Source of the DNA: Nitzschia sp. DOCU1
Taxonomy: Eukaryota > Bacillariophyta > Bacillariophyceae > Bacillariales > Bacillariaceae
DNA: 64,000 nucleotides
Direction: 5' to 3'
NCBI GenBank assembly: GCA_951394045.1
Contig: OX595997.1
Location: 496,001-560,000 of the forward strand
The translations under genes were made by a program, and so were the position numbers. Position 1 is the first letter of the stretch. Every line of letters starts with the position of its first letter. Positions 11,342 through 20,866 of this stretch are shown here, one piece after another. The notes under the pieces were generated by a model. The model saw only the letters and a program-made list of their open reading frames with translations, was not told the origin of the DNA and searched no databases.

Positions 11342-12310
11342 TTATTTCAAGACGAAGTCTTTTTCAGTCACGGGGATACGAATCGTTTCTTTCTTTTCAG
11401 CTGGAGAAAGAAGCATGTTGTTGGCTTGCTTCTTGAGCTTTTGAAGTTCACGATCGACCGCATCCGAGGCTTCTAAGCGACGGAATTCCAGTTCCACGTC
11501 CATTTTGCTATTGCTACTCGAGGAAGGCAAAAGAGCATTATTCAACATTTCCGCCGAAACTTCTGCAGTGGCCTCGAGCGCCGCTACCTTGTCTTCCATG
11601 CGTTTGAAAGCGTCCATGGATGTTTTACCTGACAAACCGCTCAGCATGTCATTGACCCAGACAGTACTCTTGGCAGTCTTGGCACGAGCCGCCAATTCAC
11701 TCTTTTTACTCTGGGCTTCCAGAATCTTGCCTTCGAGGGCCGTCATGCCTTGATAGAGTTTGTCCAGATTGGCGGCTTGCGCATCGACTTGCGCTTGAAT
11801 GTCGTTGGCTTTTTGCAAGGCTTGTTCACGACGCGCCAAAGCTTCACGTGCGAGTCCTTCCTTGTTGGCCTTGAGTGCCAACTGGGCTCGTTGATACCAG
11901 TCATTGGCGGTAGCCTCGAATTGGTTCTTTTGGCTGAGCAAGCGTCGTTGACCTGCGGTCACCTCCGCATAGGTTTGGCGAATCTTGACAATATCGTTTT
12001 GCATATCCACCAACGCCTGATCCATGACCTTTTCGGGGTCTTCGAATTGAGAAAGGGCGGCATTGAGGTTGCCGCGAGCCACACGAAAGAAACGATCGAA
12101 CAAACTAGCCTGCAAGGCAGTCGTTGCGAGGCGAGCACTTGGATCCTTGTTGACAGAACGAGCAAGGGCCGGAGGTGCCACAAGCATGGGAGGTGCAGTG
12201 ACAGCAGTGTTCGTTCGGAGAGTCGTGGGATTGGGAGCCAGAAAGGCAAAGGAAGGAACAACTCCCGAGACGAGGCACATGGCCATGATTGCCTTGGCGT
12301 TTGCTTTCAT
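11342..12310 (-). CDS. VIPP1: VIPP1 / IM30 (PspA family), plastid-targeted
   Basis: VIPP1 builds ESCRT-III-like rings that maintain thylakoid membranes. The chosen start at 12310 ('MKANAKAIMAMC') gives a signal peptide ending 'VPSFA-FLAP', an ASAFAP-type plastid presequence, followed by a transit peptide. The mature domain starts near 'LFDRFFRVARGNLNAALSQFEDPEKVM', which matches the PspA/IM30 start, and continues as a long alpha-helical coiled coil through 'LEFRRLEASDAVDRELQKLK'. The protein has 322 residues. The frame stays open upstream to 12502, but that part does not look like a presequence and is probably 5' UTR. The C-terminal extension typical of plant VIPP1 is short. It is divergent from the DUF285-repeat gene, with about 560 bases between the starts. 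Confidence 0.92.
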   Translation of the reverse strand: MKANAKAIMAMCLVSGVVPSFAFLAPNPTTLRTNTAVTAPPMLVAPPALARSVNKDPSARLATTALQASLFDRFFRVARGNLNAALSQFEDPEKVMDQALVDMQNDIVKIRQTYAEVTAGQRRLLSQKNQFEATANDWYQRAQLALKANKEGLAREALARREQALQKANDIQAQVDAQAANLDKLYQGMTALEGKILEAQSKKSELAARAKTAKSTVWVNDMLSGLSGKTSMDAFKRMEDKVAALEATAEVSAEMLNNALLPSSSSNSKMDVELEFRRLEASDAVDRELQKLKKQANNMLLSPAEKKETIRIPVTEKDFVLK

Positions 12311-12873
12311 GATTGAAGGTGCTGGGCGTCGACTAAAATAATCAAACGATGAATTATGTAAGGAAAAATGCAAGATTGTGATGCCAGTTTTCTTTCGTAA
12401 ATGATCTATTTTTTGCCACGCGGCAAAAGTAGCTATTGGTTGCGGGATTGAGATTCGATTTCTTCGAGCCGACTGATGAATGCGCTGCGTGGCGCGCGTC
12501 AATTTCGCCGGAATCCGTCGAATGGGGGACGGAATGCTGGGTCATCTGTTACGAGCCCTTTTAATCGTAGCGTCGTTAAGTAAGAAAATGTTATTTAAGC
12601 CAAAACGCAATCATATCGGATTCTCCCCAAGTGCCCTCGCCTATGTACGTGCTAAGTCGCGCCAAAAACTCCCAATTACCACCAAGAACGTCGTCTCGCG
12701 CAAGGGTTCGAATTATTGGCGGCCCAGTCATCATCGTAGGCGAGCATTTTCGCCAACCGATCAAGCCCTTCTCTCGCCTCCATCGTTTCGGACGCAGATT
12801 AAGGTGGACGCACAACAACCTTCTCTCCTCTACTACCTCTACTCCAGAGAGAAAAGTAAATGCATCTACAACA
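12311..12873. other. Divergent promoter region between VIPP1 and DUF285-repeat gene
   Basis: Between two divergent start codons, so it should hold both promoters and 5' leaders. The plus frame is open from 12631 but the part before 12874 is basic, motif-free and unlike a targeting signal. Confidence 0.5.
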
Positions 12874-15036
12874 ATGGTGAAAACCCTCAAGTCTTTTCGG
12901 TCCGCCACTGACGATGACACATCGGCGGTATTACAATCCGGAACCAAGGAGGCGGACAATATGGATGACATTTTGCAGTTGATGGATCGAGTCAAATCCA
13001 AACGCGAACGCTTAAAGAAAATTGGCCAAACGAATCGCGACGCGACATGCACGAGAAGAAGTGAGAGTTTCAATAGTAGTAATGGATCATCCACATCGCC
13101 CGAAGCCTCCACACCCAAGCGTCTACAAAAAATCGATCCCCAGAAAAGCAGGATTAGACGCGACGAACGAGCACGGCTACGAACTATTCAAGGAATCTTT
13201 CAGGATACTAGTCGACATACTAACAATGATGATGACGAAAATGATACTAAAATCGAGGAAGGTGAATTTGTCGATGAAGATTTGAGCTATGATCCAGCAA
13301 CAGCCACCAAGAAAGAAAAGCAAGACCGAAAGCACCTATGGGTCAATCGTTTGTTGGCTCTTGGAATTTTCCTTGTAACCATCATGGTGGTGATGGTTCT
13401 GGTGGCAGGAATGAAAAAAGCCGAACGTCAAGGTGCGAATGTGCAGGTTGATGAATTATCTCCGACTCAAGAGCCGACCACGTTTGACATTGGGGGTGGA
13501 CTCGGTGCCAAGAATAATGACACGGGCATTCCCAATGAAACGGCGGGGTGGGAAGTGTCGTGTTTTGAAACGACCGAAGAGTTGGAAGACGCCGTACAGG
13601 AATATTTGAAGAATCCTACTCCCAATTCCTTTGTCTCGGAGAAATATGGTTTTCCGATTGGTACCTGGTGTGTTTCCCGCCTCAAACATTTCAAGAACGT
13701 ATTTTCGGGTCGAGGCAAGGAATTGTCGCATTTGTACAAGGAATTCAACGAGCCATTGGATGGATGGGATGTGTCTTCTGCCCAGTATATGCAGTCCATG
13801 TTTAGCGGAGCTTCTGCATTCAACCAGCCGCTGGAGTGGAACGTGAGTGGAGTCAAAGACTTTCGAGGCATGTTTGCGGGCTGCGAAAGCTTTAATCAGA
13901 ATTTGTCTTCTTGGAACGTGACCCATGCGCAACGGTTCGCGGCAATGTTCGACGGAGCCAGTTCCTTTGAAGGTTGGGGCCTTGAAAATTGGAAATTGGG
14001 CCCTGCCGTCGAGCTGGATGACATGTTCCAAAATGCCGTCAAGTTCAACCCCCCAATTGGAGTATGGGATATGACGGGTGTGACTTCCATGTCGCACATG
14101 TTGAATGGAGCACACTCCTTCAATCAAGACTTGCATGAATGGCGATTTTCGCCCAAGTTGGAATGGATATCGGCCCTATTTCAGGACTGTCAAAATTTCA
14201 ACGGGCGTGTCGACGGCTGGAATCTGGAAGAAACAGAGATATTCTCATTGGAACGCGTCTTTTCTGGAGCGTCTTCGTTTAACCAGCCGCTTGATTCATG
14301 GGACGTTTCTAAGATTGAGAAATTTCACCGGTTGTTTGCCGGGGCTACCAGCTTTACTCATGAACTCAGCACGTGGCACACGACATTTGCCTACAGCTTT
14401 GAAGAAATGTTTTACGGGGCAACATCGTTCAACAGTGACATTTCTTTTTGGGACATGTCGGGAGCCGAAGTGCTGGCCGGCATGTTTCGTGGCGCTTCAA
14501 ACTTCAACCAGCCCATTGGGAAATGGCGATTCACCAAGGCAAGCGATATGTCTTTTATGTTTGCTGATACCGCTAGCTTCAATCAAGATTTGAACTGGAA
14601 CGTTTCCACTGTGAACACCATGACGGCCATGTTCCAAAATGCCCAGAGTTTTAACGGCAATGTTACTATGTGGAACGTGAGTCACGTCCAAAGCATGGAT
14701 CTCATGTTTGCGGGCGCGAAGGAGTTTAACCAACCGATTGGGCGATGGTCCCTAAGTTCCGTTACCCAAATCGGTGGGATCTTGACACAAGCATCGAATT
14801 TCAATCAAGACCTTTGCGACTGGTCACTCACTTTGAATGTACACCTTCCGAATAATACCACGGAACATGTGACAGATGACTCCCCGCTTCTGGTCAAACT
14901 CTTTGATTCCACGCATGCCTCGGTCCCGTACGAGAATAAGCTTTTTGACGGATCTGCCTGTACCCATCCGTCTGATCCCGTGTATTCGGGTGGCATATTT
15001 TTGGGCCCTTTTTGCCACACATGTTCTGTGCGCTAG
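12874..15036 (+). CDS. DUF285 / BspA-type repeat single-pass membrane protein
   Basis: A 720-residue protein from the ATG at 12874 (context 'acaATGG'; the frame is open from 12631). Residues 1-150 are charged and probably cytosolic, with one membrane helix at about 157-180 ('LLALGIFLVTIMVVMVLVAG'). The outer part holds about a dozen copies of a 24-26-residue repeat of the form 'MF.GA..FNQPL..W.VS.V..M', the DUF285/BspA-like leucine-rich-type repeat, followed by a short Cys-containing tail. Such proteins are greatly expanded in diatoms; in bacteria the repeats are on surface adhesins. A cell-surface or secretory-pathway role in binding is inference. The asparagines in N-x-S/T give many possible glycosylation sites. 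Confidence 0.9.
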   Translation: MVKTLKSFRSATDDDTSAVLQSGTKEADNMDDILQLMDRVKSKRERLKKIGQTNRDATCTRRSESFNSSNGSSTSPEASTPKRLQKIDPQKSRIRRDERARLRTIQGIFQDTSRHTNNDDDENDTKIEEGEFVDEDLSYDPATATKKEKQDRKHLWVNRLLALGIFLVTIMVVMVLVAGMKKAERQGANVQVDELSPTQEPTTFDIGGGLGAKNNDTGIPNETAGWEVSCFETTEELEDAVQEYLKNPTPNSFVSEKYGFPIGTWCVSRLKHFKNVFSGRGKELSHLYKEFNEPLDGWDVSSAQYMQSMFSGASAFNQPLEWNVSGVKDFRGMFAGCESFNQNLSSWNVTHAQRFAAMFDGASSFEGWGLENWKLGPAVELDDMFQNAVKFNPPIGVWDMTGVTSMSHMLNGAHSFNQDLHEWRFSPKLEWISALFQDCQNFNGRVDGWNLEETEIFSLERVFSGASSFNQPLDSWDVSKIEKFHRLFAGATSFTHELSTWHTTFAYSFEEMFYGATSFNSDISFWDMSGAEVLAGMFRGASNFNQPIGKWRFTKASDMSFMFADTASFNQDLNWNVSTVNTMTAMFQNAQSFNGNVTMWNVSHVQSMDLMFAGAKEFNQPIGRWSLSSVTQIGGILTQASNFNQDLCDWSLTLNVHLPNNTTEHVTDDSPLLVKLFDSTHASVPYENKLFDGSACTHPSDPVYSGGIFLGPFCHTCSVR

Positions 15037-15149
15037 TCTACAATGCAAGGTTAATGCAGCATACACTTTCTATGCATGTATTTATAATTTCCCATTTCAG
15101 TTCTTTGCTTTTCACTTTGTAACACTAAACGAAAGTTGAAGGGCGAGTC

Positions 15150-16325
15150 TCAGCTCGTCTTGGCCTTCTTGGCGCGTTCTTCCTCGTCCTTGGAAAAAGC
15201 TAGTCCACTCCGTTGTCGTCCTTTTCCACCAGAGCGCCACTGAATGTAATCGGCGACACTCTTGTACATGCTGGGGGTCGGAACCATACCGGTCGGATCC
15301 GTCAGAGTCGCACTAACGTCGGGGTCGGGATCAGCAAAAAATGCCAAACTAGTGCGAGGAGGCGCCGGGTTCGTATCGTCCGGTAAGGCGACCACTCGGT
15401 GTAGGGTAGCTAGCAATTTGCCATTGGTCCAGTCCTGCAACAAACTCCCGATGTTTACCACCAGGGCACCCTTGACGTGGGGCACAGGCGTCCAGGCTTC
15501 ACTAATCAGAGCTTCTAGACCTGGAACGCCATCCGTCAAAAGCAATGTAATGCTTCCATAATCCGAATGAGGCTTGCATCGCACAATCGGTTCGCTACTA
15601 CTTGGCTTGACCTTCGAATTCTTGCCTTCTTTTGATTCTTCATTGGTAGGCGGGGTTGGATAGTGCAATAGGCGCAGCGCAGATTGATTCTTTGAGTGAA
15701 GCTTCACAAAGTAGCCTGGTTCCAAGCCCAGTCCAATGGCTAGGCACGTCAATACTTGCCGTTTGACTCGCTCCAAAGCCGTCCAGTAGTCTGTCAATAT
15801 CGCCGCCGGTCCTTCTTTCTCATCGCTGTTTTTCGGACTACATTTGGCGGCAATATCCTCCACCGACTCAAGCATGATGTACAGCTTCGGATCAGTGGGA
15901 TGATCAATGACTCCTTCAACCCCCTTTGATGACTCTTCTTCCTTTGCCTGATCTCCAATCAAGACTTGCTTAGCGGCTTGTAGAGCCGATTCTTGTAGTT
16001 CCAATGTCAGCTCGGGGCTTTGTATCAGCAAGAACCCACTCGTTTGTAAGGCCCCTACCAGTTTGGAAGAGACTTCTTTCAAATCCACATCTTCTTCCCC
16101 TAGAGAAGGCAAGTCGATCAACGGAATATCTGCCGTCGGTGCCGTGCTGGTGGCGTCTCCATTGCCTTTGGGCGACATTGTTTTGAACAAACGACTTCCA
16201 ATCCCGTTTCTTGACGATGCCCAAGTATTCGATCGAGCGTGGGTAATTTGGCGTGGATGTGAGGAATGTTTTAGCAGGAACAGGCAGGGATCTTCGAGTC
16301 CAGCGCATATGATACTTGGTGTCAT
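15150..16325 (-). CDS. 2-oxoglutarate/Fe(II)-dependent oxygenase (isopenicillin N synthase-like)
   Basis: A 391-residue protein with the two conserved parts of the IPNS-like 2OG oxygenases: an N-terminal 'IPLIDLPSL' region with 'GFLLIQSP' (DIOX_N) and the C-terminal barrel. Iron ligands can be seen as His253 and Asp255 in 'KPHSDYGSITLLL' and His309 in 'ATLHRVV'; Arg324 and Ser326 in 'PRTSLAFF' would bind 2-oxoglutarate. The first 50 residues are basic and Ser-rich before a second Met ('MSPKGNGD'), so they may be a mitochondrial targeting sequence or may be untranslated. The substrate cannot be read from the sequence; relatives hydroxylate or desaturate small molecules. A loop of about 15 residues rich in Lys/Ser/Glu precedes the HxD motif. 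Confidence 0.88.
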   Translation of the reverse strand: MTPSIICAGLEDPCLFLLKHSSHPRQITHARSNTWASSRNGIGSRLFKTMSPKGNGDATSTAPTADIPLIDLPSLGEEDVDLKEVSSKLVGALQTSGFLLIQSPELTLELQESALQAAKQVLIGDQAKEEESSKGVEGVIDHPTDPKLYIMLESVEDIAAKCSPKNSDEKEGPAAILTDYWTALERVKRQVLTCLAIGLGLEPGYFVKLHSKNQSALRLLHYPTPPTNEESKEGKNSKVKPSSSEPIVRCKPHSDYGSITLLLTDGVPGLEALISEAWTPVPHVKGALVVNIGSLLQDWTNGKLLATLHRVVALPDDTNPAPPRTSLAFFADPDPDVSATLTDPTGMVPTPSMYKSVADYIQWRSGGKGRQRSGLAFSKDEEERAKKAKTS

Positions 16326-16775
16326 CGTTTGCCGACGAGAGTAAACAATATCCCTTTCCTGATGTGCTGTTTCGGCAGGTTCGCGGTATCATCGACGAGC
16401 TCTCATTTTAATGATCGCGCTGGATTTTGCGATCTGTGCCTATTTTCCCGCCATCCTCGGTGACGTCTGCAATTCGTCCGTCAGAACCCAATCTGGTCAT
16501 TCACGTCCTTAGTCACGATTTGGGCGAGAGCACAGAAAAGCCTGCGGCGTACCGTTGTTAGAAGGCTTCGATTACTTCCCCCTTCTGTAGTACTAGCTAG
16601 TGGTAAGAGAATGTAACAGGAGAGAAATCGAAGTTATACCATCATCGATAAATAATAGTAGACATTAGTATTAGTTTAGTGTTGGGCGTTTAATCAAGCC
16701 AAAAATTAACCTTCATTTCACGCCGGAACTATTTATAGCTAGTAGTAGCACTCACCCCCGATACCCCCCAGACGA
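16326..16775. other. Intergenic between oxygenase and small unknown gene
   Basis: Promoter side of the oxygenase gene and 3' side of the small gene. I looked here for a SECIS-like hairpin on the minus strand that could decode the UGA at 16992-16994 and saw only short AUGA...GAU pairs that are too close together. No gene seen. Confidence 0.4.
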
Positions 16776-17366
16776 TTACTTCTTCCCCAATGATGATAGC
16801 CGCAATCGAATTGGTCCTTTGACTTTGTCAAGATGATCAACAGAAATCACTTGGCCCTTTTGCATTACTTCTAGAAACTTGTCTTCCCGTGCCAAGCGAT
16901 AAGCGATGGTGCGCGTTTTCTGCATCAAGGCCTGCTTTCGCTGGCTAGACAAGGTTTTCCATTTGTAAAGCTTTCTCGGGATTTCTGATGGTCAACACGT
17001 TTTGGTACATCCTCGATCGGACACCATTTCCCGCATAGTTTCCGTCAAATCTCGCATCTCATCTTCGGCATCGTTGGAGTCCATGCAGTTTTCATGCTGT
17101 TCCCGACTGTCCGCCATCCCGGTGGTGGACAGCGGCATGCTCGCACTGCTACTCAAAGCAACTGCCGAAATACTCATATAACTTGGAGGTTGACACATAT
17201 TGAATGTGGTAGAGATGGTACTACCACGCCGCACACATCGACCGGTGGATGGTGTCTCGGTTATTTTGGCTCGCTTTCTTGCTGGCAGTTCCGAGCAGTC
17301 ATCCTCCTCGTCGCCGAGGATTTGAGCACCACATGCAATTTCCTGTTCAGTCTTTCGTTTTGACAT
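16776..17366 (-). CDS. Unknown protein with in-frame UGA and coding-like extension
   Basis: The first part starts at 17366 ('MSKRKTEQE'), is 123 codons long, Ser/Met-rich, with a basic nuclear-signal-like 'ARKRAK' and an acidic C-terminal part, and ends in 'TKTC' followed by UGA at 16992-16994. The same frame then continues without a stop for 71 codons to a UAA at 16776-16778. That part looks truly coding: it contains 'PRKLYKWKTLSSQRKQA', 'TIAYRLAREDKFLEV' and 'VISVDHLDKVKGPIRLR', and no competing frame. Possible explanations: UGA readthrough, a selenocysteine codon, a sequencing or assembly error, a pseudogene, or a very short intron (a 24-base GT...AG segment, 16988-17011 region, would remove the stop in frame but is too short for known diatom introns). 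No homologue was recognised. Confidence 0.5.
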
Positions 17367-17923
17367 GATAGGTAGATGATAGAAATAAAACAAGAGGTGA
17401 AACAAGTTGGGTCTTCGACGACAAACCCAGAGGTGCAAAATTGTGATTGCAACACAACAAAATTGTGAGCGGGGTGGAATGGGTTGCCACAGCCTCTAAG
17501 AGTCCCTTGCGTTACGTCGTTCTTGTTGCGACACTTATTTTGTCATTACTTCATATATGCCGGCCTAAGATTTTATTATAGGCTTATGTTACCTTCGAGC
17601 AGCGGCATATATTTTCTCATTCATCCAGTCTTTTTTATCGGAAGCTTCCCAAGAATTGGCGGAGCGTTGGGTCTCACCATTCACAGCGTTGGTCGAGAGT
17701 TACACAAAATTGGTGCGCGATCGGTTAGATCCAAAAATTATCGAATCACTGCGTTGAAACATCCACATCCATGGACTTTATGGATTATCAGGAGGCAGAG
17801 AAACTTCTGGTGTTTGGATGTCAATTGTGTTTCAATCGACAAATTCACCCCGTGGGCAAATCAAGTCTCGTGGTGTGGGAGGCACTGCATGATATCATGG
17901 ACTGAAATCAGCTCTCGAAGCGA
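17367..17923. other. Divergent intergenic region with gene-like debris
   Basis: It lies between the unknown minus-strand gene and the protease gene. The plus strand holds two short coding-like runs in different frames (see the remnant at 17567-17905). It must also hold both promoters. Confidence 0.4.
17567..17905 (+). pseudogene. Possible frameshifted small gene remnant or upstream ORF
   Basis: One frame reads about 60 residues including 'SEASQELAERWVSPFTA' and 'KLVRDRLDPKIIESLR' before a TGA at 17755-17757. Another frame then reads 'VETSTS' and, from an ATG at 17771, 44 codons ('MDFMDYQEAEKLLVFG', 'GKSSLVVWEALHDIMD') to a TGA at 17903-17905. The codon use is gene-like and the two runs abut at 17752-17760, as expected for a single-base shift. 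The 44-codon frame ends 18 bases before the protease ATG and is in its frame, so it could also be an upstream ORF. No family was recognised. Confidence 0.25.
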
Positions 17924-19192
17924 ATGGTTCACCCGAAACGTTCGGCTGGCCCATCGTTTGTCATGAACAATTTTGCCTTTTCGGCAAGGCAAGCAAGAAG
18001 AAAGTTATGGATAGCCTTCTTTCTAGCGAGTCTTCTTGATCATGTGACGAGCTTTATAGTAGTTACATTGCACCCCTTCCGTATGGCCCTGAATGGGCAG
18101 AGTGCGCCGATCGACGACCTTGAGGCGGGGGCTAGTCTTCACCCAACAAGACGCCGGGCCTGCCAAGTTGCTTTGGAATGTTCCTCGCTCTTACTACTAG
18201 TACCAGCAAATGCGGAAGAAAATGACCCAGGTGCTTTCACCAACAGTTCAGAGCCCGGTTCTGTGACAGTTCCTCTTGAATTTACAGACAACGAACTCTT
18301 GATTTACTACCGAGTCGATGGAAGTTTATTCCGGGCTGTGGTGGACACAGGTAGCCCCTTTTTGATGATTCCTGGCTCGTGTGGTGCCAACACGCGGGCG
18401 AAAACAGGTTGTTATCGGGAGCAAGGGGTTCGTTCGGGGTTGCAAGACACTATTGAACAGTTTGACGGCTTTGAAGGCAATGTTGAGTGGCGCATGGCCC
18501 CCGTGACCTTGGTCAATGCAACCGGAAGCCTCATGACCAAACCTCCTCTTATAACATTTGGGGTTGCTTCAGAATCCATTTTGGGTGGATCTGGTGGAGT
18601 ATTTTTCGGACTCATTCGAGATACAGATAGTTGGATTCGGCCTAGCTTTCTTGGGCAAACCTCGGTTTCGTCTTTGCAACTTGATCTTCGGACGGCCAAC
18701 AAGTCCCTAACGCTCTCTGAAGGAACTTTGATTCTCGCGGATCAAGATTCTATCCGCTTGACGACAGACCTACGGCGGAAATATGGAGACCCCGTTACCC
18801 ACTACACAGCTCGTGCACAGTCCATCAAAGTCAATGGCTTTCCCTTGGTCGAAGATGGCCCCGGGAACAAGAAGCCAATCTATGTCATTTTTGACACGGG
18901 TGTGACCGGTATGTTGGTCAGTCGAGATCTGTTCAATGAACGATACGCCACTGCTCGTCAGCGCCGTGAAAAGAACTTGTGGGGCCACGTCGATATTTCA
19001 TTTCCAACTCTCGGAGGGCAAACAGTTGTAGTTTCGGCCGAAAAGCCATTGACGACGCCATTTGATCCACAACAAACGTGGAAAAAGTTTCGTGGACATT
19101 TGATTGTCATGGGACTCTCCTTCTTGGATGGAAACCGATTGACCATTGACATTGATCGAAAAAGTCTGCTACTCGAAAAAGGCGACGGATAA
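17924..19192 (+). CDS. Pepsin-like aspartyl protease, probable thylakoid-lumen protein
   Basis: A 422-residue protein with two A1-type catalytic motifs: 'VVDTGSPFLMIP' at about 140-151 and 'VIFDTGVTGMLVS' at about 322-333, each a DTG followed by a hydrophobic strand, so both catalytic aspartates are present. The flap Tyr is not evident. The N-terminus has a signal peptide ('LWIAFFLASLLDHVTS-F', with Phe at the cleavage site as in plastid presequences), then a second targeting unit at about 76-98: 'TRRRACQVALECSSLLLL' followed by 'ANA-E', which has the twin-arginine and AxA pattern of a thylakoid-transfer domain. This suggests the thylakoid lumen, which is unusual for pepsin-like proteins. An alternative start is Met14 at 17963. 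It is convergent with the GT92 gene. Confidence 0.78.
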   Translation: MVHPKRSAGPSFVMNNFAFSARQARRKLWIAFFLASLLDHVTSFIVVTLHPFRMALNGQSAPIDDLEAGASLHPTRRRACQVALECSSLLLLVPANAEENDPGAFTNSSEPGSVTVPLEFTDNELLIYYRVDGSLFRAVVDTGSPFLMIPGSCGANTRAKTGCYREQGVRSGLQDTIEQFDGFEGNVEWRMAPVTLVNATGSLMTKPPLITFGVASESILGGSGGVFFGLIRDTDSWIRPSFLGQTSVSSLQLDLRTANKSLTLSEGTLILADQDSIRLTTDLRRKYGDPVTHYTARAQSIKVNGFPLVEDGPGNKKPIYVIFDTGVTGMLVSRDLFNERYATARQRREKNLWGHVDISFPTLGGQTVVVSAEKPLTTPFDPQQTWKKFRGHLIVMGLSFLDGNRLTIDIDRKSLLLEKGDG

Positions 19193-19318
19193 TTCAAACG
19201 TAGGCAGTGATTGCGACGACGACACACGTCAAGCCAGGCCCCCCGACGACTCTTGACTCGTAATAGAAATCTAAAGCATGACAAACTTGCTAGTGCACAC
19301 ACTATTTAGGAGATTCGC

Positions 19319-20866
19319 CTACCTATTGTTTTCTTGCAATACTTGTTCGTAGTACAAGTTCCTCAAGAATGCATCTGTTTCTAGTTCTTCCACCGACGTG
19401 GCTTGAAAGACACCCCAATGAGGTTCCTTGTAGTGTTGAATGCGCATGACATCCATCGGCACGACTTGCTCCCGGCCACCATGCCGAAGGGCATGAATCG
19501 TCACGTCAGTAGCCACAGGGACATGATACCACAACTTTTGTCGATCCATGATCCCACGACGAATACTGAAGAAAGGACGTCGATGAATATAGTCCAACAA
19601 AAACGTCGATGAAGTGTTTGGAGTCAATAGTCGTTGACGTTTGGGTGGTGGAACCTGTGACGATCCAAAAGGAATACTCCACATGGTCAATGCTCCTAGC
19701 TCAGTATCGTTGGAATACTGGTTCAAAAACTCTTTTAAAAGGTCCTTTGGTTGTTGTGTTTGTGATGCTGGTGATACCCATACGTATTCATCCACATCCA
19801 AGGTTACCATCCACTCGAGGCCTAATCGTTTGAAATGATAGAGACATTGCATTTGTGTCGTACTTTGCCAAAAATGTTTCACGTGGCGTTGAATCGAACT
19901 CCGTCCATACGATTGAGGTGGTGTATCCTCTATAAAATCTTGAGCATGAAACGGATAGGGAATCCAAGTAATACCATCCAAAGGCGTAGATAGATAGAGA
20001 CTGGACAGGTCCGTAGTATTGTGGATAGCTTGATTGACAAAGATCCAAAACTGATCCACACCCAAATACCGATGATACCGAATCCATGGTTCTAGCAAGT
20101 GTGGCATGCCACGAATTCGTAAGCAAGCTCCAATCTTGTTGGCTTTGGCTTTGGTAGTTGCTGCAGCAGTAGATTCCAACCGATCGCATTCCAAGTGGGG
20201 CGTGACATTGTAAAATCCTAGAGTGTCACTGCTGGGAACGCTGGCAGCAAACTGGTTTGCCACAATTGTATCGGGCCACACGGCGACCAAAGTTCCTGGC
20301 AAATTGTGGCAGACTACCAATAATCGTTGCGAGGCCAGGTACGTTTTGCCCCATTGTTGCAAGACCTTGGCTTTGCGAACATTTCCCTGCAAATCGAAAC
20401 AATTCCATTTCTGGCGTCGAAAGGGTACTTCAGTCGTTTGAGGATCCAAATGAATGGTAATCAACATGACCATGTATTTCTTTTTTGGTAGTTCAAACAC
20501 CCAGTCTAAAATGGGCAGTTCATGGGCGAGCCAAAGAGAGATTTGAGGATGAAGCCAAGATTCCAAGAACCAGCGGCAATTTTGAATCTGTAATTGTCTG
20601 GCGGGGGGAACGGCTATGGTCTTGTCCGAAGAAGCTTGGCCGCTAGTATGGGCGGCCTTGACATTATCCCTCCCCCACTCTTTACCAGTAGAAGTCACAT
20701 TGCTCCACATTGTAGCATCCACGCCTACAACAAGTTCTTCTGAAAGCCATGGTGACCCAAACAGTATCCCACCGCAAAGAAAACCTGCAACACCAAGAAC
20801 GACAAAAAGGGGCCATCGTCGACCGGGGCAAAATAGTCGGCGACGACGAGACCGAGGAAGAACCAT
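19319..20866 (-). CDS. GT92 (DUF23) type II membrane glycosyltransferase
   Basis: A 515-residue protein with a short basic cytosolic tail ('RSRRRRLF'), one membrane helix (about 18-36) and a lumenal domain. The C-terminal half matches GT92: 'GACLRIRGMPHLLEPWI.YH..LGVDQFWIF' followed by 'MQCLYHFKRLGLEWMVTLDVDEYVWV', where the DVDEY motif at about 357-361 is the metal/nucleotide-sugar site. GT92 includes galactosyltransferases acting on N-glycans in animals and pectin in plants. The Golgi is the likely location. It is the first of several glycosyltransferase-type genes in this window. The frame starts at its only sensible Met. Confidence 0.87.
   Translation of the reverse strand: MVLPRSRRRRLFCPGRRWPLFVVLGVAGFLCGGILFGSPWLSEELVVGVDATMWSNVTSTGKEWGRDNVKAAHTSGQASSDKTIAVPPARQLQIQNCRWFLESWLHPQISLWLAHELPILDWVFELPKKKYMVMLITIHLDPQTTEVPFRRQKWNCFDLQGNVRKAKVLQQWGKTYLASQRLLVVCHNLPGTLVAVWPDTIVANQFAASVPSSDTLGFYNVTPHLECDRLESTAAATTKAKANKIGACLRIRGMPHLLEPWIRYHRYLGVDQFWIFVNQAIHNTTDLSSLYLSTPLDGITWIPYPFHAQDFIEDTPPQSYGRSSIQRHVKHFWQSTTQMQCLYHFKRLGLEWMVTLDVDEYVWVSPASQTQQPKDLLKEFLNQYSNDTELGALTMWSIPFGSSQVPPPKRQRLLTPNTSSTFLLDYIHRRPFFSIRRGIMDRQKLWYHVPVATDVTIHALRHGGREQVVPMDVMRIQHYKEPHWGVFQATSVEELETDAFLRNLYYEQVLQENNR

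Noticed and set aside
11750..12316. 188-codon plus-strand frame opposite VIPP1
   Set aside because: Antisense shadow of the VIPP1 coding region.
12700..12725. B-box-like GGTTCGAAT (tRNA gene?)
   Set aside because: No A box or cloverleaf could be formed with the upstream 70 bases. A similar site at 21608 failed the same test.
13456..14136. 226-codon minus-strand frame opposite DUF285 repeats
   Set aside because: Repeat-driven shadow; the plus frame encodes the clear repeats.
16560..16775. SECIS-like hairpin for the UGA at 16992
   Set aside because: The AUGA and GAU elements found are only about 18 bases apart, too short for a SECIS helix with an AA apical loop.
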